From Paulinella micropora (taxonomy: Eukaryota; Cercozoa; Imbricatea; Euglyphida; Paulinellidae), in contig WBZZ01005838.1 of the NCBI GenBank assembly GCA_019918135.1, positions 40,001 to 104,000 of the forward strand: a stretch of DNA of 64,000 nucleotides. Direction: 5' to 3'. Shown piece after piece: positions 1 to 8,123 of this stretch. How positions within the stretch are numbered: position 1 is the stretch's first letter; every line of letters begins with the position of its first letter. Made by a program: the position numbers and the translations under genes. The notes under the pieces were generated by a model. That model was not told the DNA's origin and did no database searches. It saw only the letters and a program-made list of their open reading frames with translations.

Positions 1-17
1 TTATTATTATTATTATT

Positions 18-66
18 GATGGAGGCGCATGTGCAGAAATGCATCAGCCATTGACAGAGAAGCACT
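18..66 (+). repeat. SINE family A, 3' end fragment
   Basis: This is the last ~49 bp of the tRNA-derived SINE that is abundant at 29.5-33.5 kb, here in plus orientation. It lies between (TTA)n tracts, and the trinucleotide tract following AGAAGCACT is the element's normal 3' tail. Confidence 0.85.
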
Positions 67-110
67 ATTATTATTATTATTATATTGTTATTATTATTAT
101 TCGATAGCAT

Positions 111-262
111 AGTTTAGAGAGGGGAGTATAGATACTTAGCTTTAGTATAGTTAGCTAGTGTGTGTGGCCTTCTATCAGTTATCAGTGAGCCTTTCCCTGT
201 TTTTTTTTTCGAGTATATTTCTTCTAACGGGAAGCGCTGCCATTTTTTTTTAATTTAAACTC
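111..262 (+). repeat. Dispersed repeat E, copy 1
   Basis: This ~150 bp segment, beginning near TAGTTTAGAGAGGGGAG, recurs at 1587-1735 with few changes. It has an internal T-run, the shared stretch AACGGGAAGCGCTG, and a (TTA)n tract directly after it. I see no coding potential. It behaves like a short retroposon that ends in TTA repeats, or a duplicated promoter/leader region. Confidence 0.6.
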
Positions 263-523
263 TCTTTTTATTATTATTATTATTATTCCTCTTTTGCTGC
301 TGCTTTAATTAGCTTGCTCTTTAAGTTCACATCCGAGGACAACAAACATCGGGAGGGGGCGCTCGCGCTCGACGTTGCACTTACAAAGTACAACAATTTC
401 GAACTGAAGGCGTCCACGCAAGTGGAGACATGTGAGGGTGAAACTTCACCTTGTGCTCCCGGGTCTTTTTCCCTATAAGTATGAAAGATTTTAATAAACT
501 GATTGTTTATTTTTTATTTGCAG

Positions 524-911
524 GCTCTTCATTGTCTTTCCCATTGGTTGGCGCAAGAAGACTCCTGCGCAAGTCAATCGAGGTACTGTATGTTTTTCAA
601 AATTCACAAGCTGCACATATTTTTTATACTTGGATGTTGCAGGATCGAAGCGCTTCATTTTTGCTGCGCGCGAGGTCGACACTGACGGCGATGGCAAGGC
701 TGACGAAATCCAATATCAGCTCATGGGTTTTTTTGGTTTTAACCTTAAACACTCTTGCATGCTTGATCCGTCGCCGATGGACTTCGAGAAGCAGGTGAAG
801 CCCGCGTGGCTCCTCTACGTCGGTAACCCCACGAACCCGCCTATGATTTGCAACTGGCGGAAGCGGGAGCTTTTGCTTCTGTACGAAGCAAACAAGGTCA
901 TTTCTTCTTCT

Positions 912-947
<36 letters not shown>

Positions 948-1486
948 ATTTTTCTTTTTCTTCTTCATATACATGTTATTATTCTTTTTCTCCACCAGCT
1001 CCATCTTTTTTTTTTTTTTTTTGTTTTTTTTTTTTTGTTTTTTTTTTTTTGTTTTTGTTTTTGTTTTTTTTGGCATCTTCCTTTTCTTTATTTTGCATAT
1101 TTACTGCATGCTCGCCTGAAACGTTAGAAGAAGAATCAAAAAAAGGGCCCGACTGAGCCTCGCTCTTCGGGCAGGCCAAAAAAACTGAGATTCGGTAGCA
1201 ACATTGTATGTAATGAAAAATGAAGGATGTATGTAATATTGTTTGGTTCTTTGTGCAGAATCCATCGACGTCGACGATGTTCCAGACGTTCCAGACGTCC
1301 CTGAAGAAGAAGAGACCCCTGAGCCTCCTATGCCTAAGGGGTCCAGCAAGAAAAAGCCAGGTACTAGCAAATTTCATCTTTTTTTGTGTGCTTTTTTTTC
1401 AGTGTTTCTAATTTCTGACGTGACTAGGCAAGCCGAAGTCCAAAAAGCCCGCGGTCGACGCTGATGAAGTGGACATGTCGTTGGAG
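524..1486 (+). CDS. Spliced host gene, unknown function (partial model)
   Basis: I see four exons, about 524-582, 643-896, 1259-1360 and 1428-1486, each bounded by AG and GT; the donors include gtactg, gtacta and gtataa. Exons 1-2 read through in one frame and give a well-mixed globular sequence including FPIGWRKKTPAQVNR, EVDTDGDGKADEIQYQ and KQVKPAWLLYVGNPTNPP. Exons 3-4 give an acidic stretch (SIDVDDVPDVPDVPEEEE) and then a Lys/Pro-rich tail (KPKSKKPAVDADEVDMSLE). The frame between exons 2 and 3 is not settled. Intron 2 is extremely T- and CTT-rich. The true start and any downstream exons are not identified; the ORF at 2109-2714 could be a further exon. No family was recognised. Confidence 0.5.
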
Positions 1487-1586
1487 GTATAATCTTTCCT
1501 ACTCCTTCTTCTTCTTTTTCTTTTTTTTTGTGAGGGGGGGGCCCCCGGGGGGGGGGGGGGTCAAAAGGTCTCTTTGGGCGCCGCAG

Positions 1587-1731
1587 CATATAGTTTAGAG
1601 AGGGGAGTATAGCTACTAGCTTTAGTATGGCTAGCTAGTGTGTGTGGCATTCTATCAGTGAGCCTTTCCCTGTCTTTTTTTTTCCGAGTATAATCTCTCT
1701 AACGGGAAGCGCTGACATTTTTTTTTCAAAC

Positions 1732-1735
<4 letters not shown>
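1587..1735 (+). repeat. Dispersed repeat E, copy 2
   Basis: This second copy of the 111-262 repeat is also followed by a (TTA)n tract (to ~1806). Together with copy 1 it brackets the four-exon gene as direct repeats ~1.5 kb apart. Confidence 0.6.
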
Positions 1736-1806
<71 letters not shown>

Positions 1807-1981
1807 TAGGGAGTACATAGGCCATCGGTCCCTTTCCATGGGCTGATTGGTATAAAGCTCCTAGAGTGATGTTCTATGCCGTCACTTCCTTTATTCCACC
1901 GATTGGTGTGGAGACTTTCCTTATGGAATGGAGGACTGGATGCACATGGCCTTTTGTCTCAGCAATTGGCAGGAGATATAC

Positions 1982-1984
<3 letters not shown>
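1807..1984 (+). repeat. Retroposon family C, plus copy
   Basis: This ~175 bp segment lies between two (TTA)n tracts (about 1736-1806 and 1981-2048). A copy of ~150 bp lies in reverse orientation at 32704-32852. The plus-strand 3' end is GGCAGGAGATATACT followed by (ATT)n, the same arrangement as SINE family A, so it is probably a non-autonomous retroposon. ORFs across it are poly-Ile, Leu or Tyr artefacts of the microsatellite. Confidence 0.65.
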
Positions 1985-2049
<65 letters not shown>

Positions 2050-2108
2050 TTTGTTGTTGTTGTTGTCGTTGCTGTTGGTTTGTTCTGCCACTGCCTTGTT
2101 CGCAAGAA

Positions 2109-2714
2109 ATGAACGACTTCTTTCAAAACAACGGCGACCGGTATTGTATTCAGGGTAGTTCGTCCGCCGGCGTGTCGAAAGAAGTCGTTCAGGATCTTGT
2201 GAACAAGGCAATGTCAGAACAAGCCGCATCCATTAAGGAAATGCTAGCAGAAGAAAGAAAGTTGAGAGAGGAGGAAAGGAAGAAAAAAGAAGCGCAAGAT
2301 CGGAAGGAAAAAGAGGCGCAAGAGAAGCGACAACGGGAAGAGGAGAGAAGAAAGAGGAAGAATTCGAAGAAGGAGAAGGAGGAGGAGGAGGAGGAGGAAA
2401 GCTCAGAAGAAGAGAACGAGAGAGTGAAGAAGAAGATGAAGAAGAATAACAAGAACAAGAAAAACTATGATGATAATGATAACAACAACAACAACATCAG
2501 CAACAACAACAGCAACAACAACAACAACAACAACAAAAATAGTAAGAGCGAGAGAGAAAGCTTGCTGGAGGATCTCATCGCGCGGATGGCAGCTGGCGCT
2601 CTGTCTGCTGGTAACTCACCTTCCACCCCCCAACGCGGCACCGGTCTCACCGCTCCCAGCTCACCTAACGCATGGGAGTTTGTTTTAGCATCGCTTGCGC
2701 TGACTCGGCGCTAA
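2109..2714 (+). CDS. Lys/Glu/Asn-rich coiled-coil protein
   Basis: From ATG 2109 this encodes ~201 residues. A short N-terminal segment is followed by a long charged helix predicted as coiled coil (residues ~35-110, many K/E/R repeats such as EERKLREEERKKKEAQ), a polyglutamate block, a lysine block, a poly-Asn stretch from (AAC)n (residues ~118-140), and a Ser/Pro-containing tail (SAGNSPSTPQRGTGL). The stretch before 2109 is (TTA)n and (GTT)n microsatellite ending in a pyrimidine tract with an AG, so this may be the last coding exon of the upstream gene. Past the stop, an intron-like segment runs from GT at ~2732 to AG at ~2842. Function is unknown; the low complexity limits any inference. 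Confidence 0.5.
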   Translation: MNDFFQNNGDRYCIQGSSSAGVSKEVVQDLVNKAMSEQAASIKEMLAEERKLREEERKKKEAQDRKEKEAQEKRQREEERRKRKNSKKEKEEEEEEESSEEENERVKKKMKKNNKNKKNYDDNDNNNNNISNNNSNNNNNNNKNSKSERESLLEDLIARMAAGALSAGNSPSTPQRGTGLTAPSSPNAWEFVLASLALTRR

Positions 2715-3990
2715 CTTCAAATGCACGCACCAGGTAGTTTGCATAGCTTTCACTTTTCTCCTTCATCTGAAAGATGTTTGAATTTGTTTTGTGTTTTTTT
2801 TCTTTGTAGTAGTGTAGTATTAATCGTAATTTTTTGCACTGGCAGGTTTGTTATGGTCGAAAGCGTGATTAAGAACGTTTGTCGCGTGCAAGAGTTAAAC
2901 AAACTTCTAATTTAGTTAGTATGATATTACGGAGTTAGATTTATTATTTTTTTTAGTAATTAAAGAAATTTTGTTGTAGAATCTATGTATTTTGCGTGGC
3001 GACATCGCACTTCTCTTCCTCCCCCGTTCCCCCCTCCCCCCTCCCCCCCCCCCCGGGGGGAATTTATTGTAGGTAAAAGCAATGTTTATTATCATAATAA
3101 AGTAAAATGCTTAATGTAAACAAAGATAAACAAACTTAAAAGCAAATTCTGCATGTTGGGCATTGTTATCATCATAGATTCATAGTAGCCGGGACTATGA
3201 AAAAGGAGAAAGATTACCGTGTCGGACCGGTTCCTGCCCACCTCTGAAGATGAAGTTAAAGTGTATTACAATTAATAAAAACATGTTTTAATATTATTTT
3301 TATATGTTCTGCAATCAGTGAATTGATTTCCTTTCATTTCCACACGTTTTCAAAAAAGTCCATATACTTCATGGAAAATTTCGGAAAAAGGGATACCCCC
3401 AAGATTGTCGAATGTTTAGTTGTACTAGCCTGCGTACGCCGTCCGGTGGCGCTCCAAGTGCCGCCGGAGGCGGGAAAACACAGACAATTTATAATTTGCT
3501 TTCTTTTTGCAGCTTTGCGCCGTTTTGTTACTTAATTCGCGGCTACACAGCCTGGGGAAGCGGACTTTACAGTCGGGCAGATAACAGTCTGGAATGTGTA
3601 TTACAGCTATCTTTGCGTTGCCGTAGGCTATATTTGGGTAGTCAAAATGCATTATTATATTAATATAAACTAATAAAAGTTGTTTTTACTATTTACTACG
3701 ACTTTTAATAACATAAAAAGCATGCCGGTAGTGACTACGCAAATTTGTGCAATCCTTACGACCTACGACCTTCCGGCCCTTCGTATCAGGAAGTGGATCA
3801 TAGGGGAGAAGGTTCATTGGTTTGTGAAAACACTGGTTGTAAATCAAAAACAGGTATCAGTTGTAAACCAACGGAGCCATTCTCAGAATCGGTAAATCCG
3901 GCATCTCCGCTCTTTCAGGGTCTGGACCCGACCGCACTGTCTTTTTCGGGGCGAATTTGTTCCAAATTATCTGTTTGAAAGATGGCAAAG
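2715..3990. other. Spacer without a recognisable gene
   Basis: This begins with a probable 3'-UTR intron (about 2732-2842). It also contains a C-run followed by a G-run (about 3003-3060) and AT-rich DNA. The short ORFs between 3323 and 3978 show no recognisable domains and overlap one another in several frames. A 3' exon of the minus-strand OTU-like gene could lie here, but I could not identify it. Confidence 0.4.
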
Positions 3991-5077
3991 TTATTTGGTC
4001 AGAGCAGGTTCCCAAGTGGTTCCCGATTTTCTGCTGACCTCGCGCATGCAATTTATTTCCTGAAGGGCCCTGACCAAAACGGACTGGTCAGTATCGCGCC
4101 AGTCCTCAATAGCGAGGTTCAACCTTGCCAAGCTTTGATCTAAGAACTTAGCAACCAGCTGATTTCTTACATCAAACCATTTTTCAACGCTGGTGTCCTG
4201 GCCGTTGACAAAGTAGCTGACCGCGTGATAGAAGCAACCGTTAGAGTCAGGACTCATTTTTACGGTGTCAAACTTTTCGTCTGCGTTGAACGGAAAGTCT
4301 TCTGGCATACAATATTTTTCCTTGTACTTCTTGCAAGAGCAAATGTGTTCAACCATCTCGTCCACGCCGACTAACTCAGAGCAAAAGGTGCATTTCTCAA
4401 AGTCGCGCTTATTAGCAGGGTTTGCTTTTCTTCCTGTAGTGACCTTTCTGCAGGACTGGGGGCGCGGGGTGGCTGTAGGCTGCTACAAGCCCATGCAGGA
4501 GTAGCACTTATGATGGAAAATAGGCGCATCAGCGGGGCCCGCATATATCGCGCATCTGCGGTGAAAAGAGCCTCCGCAGTCATCGCAACCGCGCCAGTGA
4601 TCTCCCTGACGATGACCGAATCGCTTACAGCCCTTACACATGTCGTCGACAGAAGCCTTGTCAGGCAACTCACCCTTGCGATCGCATGCATGTAACAGCC
4701 CAACTAACCTACTTTTGAACGGAACTTCACAGTGTTTGCAGAACAGCTTTTTTTTTTTTTTTTGGCCTTTTTGGAGGAGCGTACCTGGCCTTCTCTTCGG
4801 AATATTCGAACTTCCCGCCAACGCGCTGCTCATGAGTACGCTCCGGTGACTCGAAAATCGACTTGTTTGGTGTCACGTCCAAGTTGTTTTCCTTGTTGCT
4901 CTGAGAAGATTGTTCCAATACCTGGAGATTTGTGTCCGTGTTTTCCATGTCAGTGTCAGCGCAGGCGCAGGCACCATATCGTGGTTGGAGGGGCAAAACA
5001 GGACGGTCTTCCGGAAACGAGAGCTCACTTCCGTACGATTCAGCAAAAGTTTGGCATTGACCTGTTAGTGATAACAT
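3991..5077 (-). CDS. Zinc-finger and OTU-like cysteine protease gene (interrupted)
   Basis: Read from 5077 down: a polar N-terminal part (SNKENNLDVTPNKSIF), a lysine run, then a Cys/His-rich part (LFCKHCEVPFKSRL, CKGCKRFGHRQGDHWRGC, CDDCGGSFHRRC), a C2H2-like finger (CTFCSELVGVDEMVEHIC), and a segment like the start of an OTU fold (SPDSNGCFYHAVSYFVNG, with the Asp and Cys of the D-x-x-G-C-F motif, then MREVSRKSGTTWEP). Known OTU enzymes remove ubiquitin; the catalytic His region is not seen before the stop at 3991. The frame changes within the lysine-coding A-run (T-run at ~4749-4764 on +), and an in-frame TAG lies between the second and third finger regions. Either this is a decaying gene or some differences are introns or homopolymer errors. 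The domain call is moderate. Confidence 0.55.
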
Positions 5078-5099
5078 CAGATCGCATTGTGTTACTAAT

Positions 5100-6446
5100 A
5101 TTGTGTCGGATTGGTGCTGGTGCAGGTGTTGGTGCTGCTGGTGTTGTTGGTAATGATAGTGAATAATATTATAGTGATGGTGTTGTTATTGGTGAGGTTG
5201 ATGCCGCTTGTGGTGTTGGTGGAGGTTTGTGGTGTTGGTGGAGGTGGTAGTTCTGGCGCTGATTGTGGTGGAAGTGCTGATTGTGGTGGTGGTGGTGCTG
5301 CTGCTCGTGGTGGTGGTGGTGATGGTTTCTGTCATTGGTGCTGGTGCGGGTGTACGGCCCGGGGCTGCTGTGTTGCTTGTAATGATATTATTAGTGAATA
5401 TGCTAGGGATGGTGGAGGAGGGAGGAGGGGGGGGGGGTCATACTTTCCATGGAGCACCACCACTTTTTGCAGGTTATGCACTTGATATGCGGTTCTTGAT
5501 CTCTTAAAGGTTTTCTGCAGAATTGACACTTTTCAGCTGGATCTCTGCGCATGCAAGAACAAAACGATCGAATTTACGTGCGTGACGATTTGATGCATAA
5601 ACAAAAATAAATATGTTACAAAAACAGGGTGCGGAGGGAACCTTTTCTCTTGCTGGTCCATCTTGCAAACTCTAGCAAAAAAAAAAAACACGACCATCAA
5701 CTATATCAACAATAGATCTACAATGATTTGAGACCACACCATCACAACCAACAGCACAGAAAGGAGATAGAAGGAGAAGACAAAGAGAGAGATATCAGGG
5801 AAGTGAGTGAGTGATGTGTGAGAGAGAGAAAGAGAGAGAGAGCGCGAGAGCGAGAGAGATAGTGATGGCGTCTGTCATTGGTACTGGTGCGGGTGTTTGG
5901 TGCTGCTGGTGTTGTTTTTATTGATAGTGAAACATAGTGATGGTGGTGTAACTAGTGAGGTTGATGCCGCTGTGGTGGTGGTGTGGTGGTAGTTCTGGCG
6001 CTGGTGGTGGTGGAAGTGCTGATTGTGGTGCTGTGGTGCGCTTCTGCTGCTGCTGGTGCTGGTGGTAGCTGTGATGCAAAAAGCGGTTTTGTTGATTTGG
6101 TGGTGATGGAGGAGGAGGAGAGCGGGGGGGGGGAGTTAAGGGGTGGTTTAATATTTCAGCATTAATGTTGACACTTCTGAGCGCATATTGTAGAAGTATA
6201 GCAGGGGTATGGGGAGACAGAGACACAGAGAGAGAGGGGGGGGGGGTGTGGGTGGGGGGGGGGGGGGAATAGAGACAGGGAGGGAGGAAGGGAGAGGGAC
6301 AGCATGTATGTATGTACGTCTTATGTATGTATGTATGTATGTATGTATGTATCTAATTAATCATTATTTTTTTCAGAAAATGGTTATTCGAATATATGTT
6401 GAGAGAGAGACACAGAGAGACATAGAGAAATATATATATATATATA
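5100..6446. repeat. Low-complexity GT-, GA-, G- and TATG-rich spacer
   Basis: Two blocks rich in GGT/GTT/GCT (about 5105-5360 and 5865-6075) are diverged copies of the same low-complexity sequence, sharing GGTGCTGGTGCGGGTGT-like cores. A GA-rich tract lies near 5820-5865, G-runs at 6237-6270, a (TATG)n microsatellite near 6303-6350, and a (TA)n tract at ~6430-6446 immediately before the viral element. Long ORFs here encode poly-Val/Leu or Gly and are not credible genes. Confidence 0.75.
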
Positions 6447-7143
6447 AAAGTTTATATGGACTATGTGCTTAATATGTCTTAATTCTTTCTAAATGTGCTT
6501 AGTTGGTTGATTTTTGGAAAACCTTCGTCGGTTTTTACAAGGGTTGGACATTTTTTCTATATGTCTAATGTTGGTTTTACACATTTTAACGGCTTGTTTT
6601 ATACTTTGCGGATAGACAGCCGTATATACATAAATGGTCATAGGGGGGAAGGGGGGGCGGTTTCAACGAAGTTGAAACGGGGGGGTTGGGGGGGATAATA
6701 TGAGAGTAAAAAAATGTAGTGCTTATGTAGTGCTTGTTGAGCACAAAAAGCAGTCCTGCTTCTTTTTGTGTATATGAGCACGGGAGAGAGAGTTTTTATA
6801 AAATACCGCTTCCTACATAGTGTCCAATCCCTACGTTGGCCGTGTCCGACTTCAGTTTTTGATGGTTGGACACTTTTTATTATGTTTTTTAAAGGATTTT
6901 ATATATTATTATTCTTACTATTAATACTTTTTTTACTTGGACAGGGTGTCCAACCTTATATAAGAAAAAAAAATATATAGTCTATACTAAAATAGTATAG
7001 CCCTATATAAAAGGGTTTTCGGCTCCCAAGGCCAAAGGGCGGACAGGGGGCAGGACGATGAATTTTAATAAATCTCCCTCTGCTATCTCTCGCAGTCGTC
7101 CGACCTTTAGCCAACGTGTGGTGATGGAAATCCAGTGGAAATC
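6447..7143 (+). repeat. PLV left terminal inverted repeat
   Basis: About 697 bp match the reverse complement of 28581-29281 with only a handful of substitutions and small length changes in homopolymers. It contains repeated TTGGACA/TGTCCAA sites (6543-6550, 6821-6828, 6865-6872, 6937-6953), a hairpin at 6660-6678 (GTTTCAAC/GTTGAAAC) set between four G-runs, and a hairpin at 6937-6953. No convincing gene lies inside; ORFs here are mirrored in the right repeat. Confidence 0.95.
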
Positions 7144-7197
7144 TAATGATTAAACAATTTTGATTTAAATAATTAAAACAATATAATTATATATAAC

Positions 7198-7428
7198 ATG
7201 CCAAGACAAAAGAAATATAACACGCCCGACGAACGGGTATTAATAAGGAGGGAAAGGGCGAGTGCTTACTTGAAGGCACACCCCGATAAGAACCGAGCAA
7301 ATGCCAAGGCTTACTACCACAAAAATAAGGAAAAAATTAAGGCACAGCGGAAGGAGCGATACGAAAAACAAAAGGAAGAATTGATAAGTTTGAGGCGATT
7401 GCGGGATAGTCTGGCGGTAAATATATAA
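7198..7428 (+). CDS. Small basic protein, unknown
   Basis: This encodes 76 residues from ATG 7198, just inside the left TIR. It is very rich in Lys, Arg, Glu and Tyr (ANAKAYYHKNKEKIKAQRKE), so it is probably helical and DNA- or RNA-binding. Similar YxxNKEKI-type repeats occur in proteins of large algal viruses, but no function is established from the sequence. It is AT-flanked and followed by a hairpin at 7444-7465. Confidence 0.7.
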   Translation: MPRQKKYNTPDERVLIRRERASAYLKAHPDKNRANAKAYYHKNKEKIKAQRKERYEKQKEELISLRRLRDSLAVNI

Positions 7429-7443
7429 ATTATTTTATATATA

Positions 7444-7465
7444 AGTATATCATGGTAGATATACT
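7444..7465 (+). terminator. Intergenic hairpin before the zinc-binding gene
   Basis: 8 bp arms AGTATATC/GATATACT surround a 6-base loop and end exactly at the next ATG. It may be a transcript-end hairpin of the kind used by mimivirus and virophage genes, or a promoter element. Confidence 0.45.
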
Positions 7466-8014
7466 ATGGACACTAGACTGCTGATGACACGCCCATACTG
7501 GGCACAGGAAGATTTACAATTACACATTGATTACACGGAGGGAAATTATTTTTTAAATTTAATCAATGCTGTCCGTTTTGTTGCCCCCGACGGCCGATGG
7601 GACACTAATCACTGGCAGGTGGCACGTATGTTGAAAGGTGGCACGGAGAGTTATTGTTGTTGCGGACACATAATTACAAAGAACTTCATAATCAAGCACA
7701 GGACGAGTGGTGCTGAGATGATTGTTGGCTCTCATTGTGTCAAGAGGTTTAATAATCGTAAAATGAATGAAGAGTTGTCGTTGCTAGTTAGACTTAACGA
7801 CCCCAATGTTAAATTTTGTAGCCACTGCGAAAGTAAAAGGGCGATTTCAAAAAATATAATAGCACGATACCCGAACAAGGACAAATACTACCATACGACA
7901 TGCATGCGAAAGGCCTTTTACCAATGCCCCTTTTGTAATGCTTACAGAGGATATGAACCATGCGACTGCTACAATAAAATGCGAAACAACAACACTCCCT
8001 TTTGGTTGCGGTGA
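7466..8014 (+). CDS. Cys/His-rich zinc-binding protein
   Basis: 182 residues. Residues ~65-95 hold CCCGHIITKNFIIKHR, then GAEMIVGSHCVKRF, a pattern (CxCGH...I...VGSxCVKRF) seen in uncharacterised proteins of large DNA viruses. It is followed by CSHCESKR, a Cys/His pair (HTTCMRK) and CPFCNAYRGYEPCDC, together enough for two or three zinc sites. No enzymatic motif is visible. Its place next to the primase-helicase suggests a nucleic-acid-related early role, which is inference. Confidence 0.75.
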   Translation: MDTRLLMTRPYWAQEDLQLHIDYTEGNYFLNLINAVRFVAPDGRWDTNHWQVARMLKGGTESYCCCGHIITKNFIIKHRTSGAEMIVGSHCVKRFNNRKMNEELSLLVRLNDPNVKFCSHCESKRAISKNIIARYPNKDKYYHTTCMRKAFYQCPFCNAYRGYEPCDCYNKMRNNNTPFWLR

Positions 8015-8123
8015 GTATATATAGAATATTTTAATTTCATCTAAGGATAAGATAACATATGGGTATAGATATATAGAACAATTTAATTATTTTTCTATAA
8101 AAAAATCTGACCACTGATATACA

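Noticed and set aside
4483-4510. Nuclear code reassignment of TAG/TAA to glutamine, suggested by in-frame stops
   Set aside because: Intact genes in the window, viral and host-like, end at TAA or TGA with normal lengths; decay or introns explain the in-frame stops better.
5111-5507. Long Gly/Val/Leu-rich ORFs in GT-rich DNA
   Set aside because: They are translations of GGT/GTT/GCT low complexity in several frames at once.
6495-6980. ORFs inside the left TIR (about 67 and 70 residues), mirrored in the right TIR
   Set aside because: They follow from TIR identity, have biased Phe/Gly/Leu composition, no domain, and overlap hairpins and G-runs; more likely cis-acting DNA.
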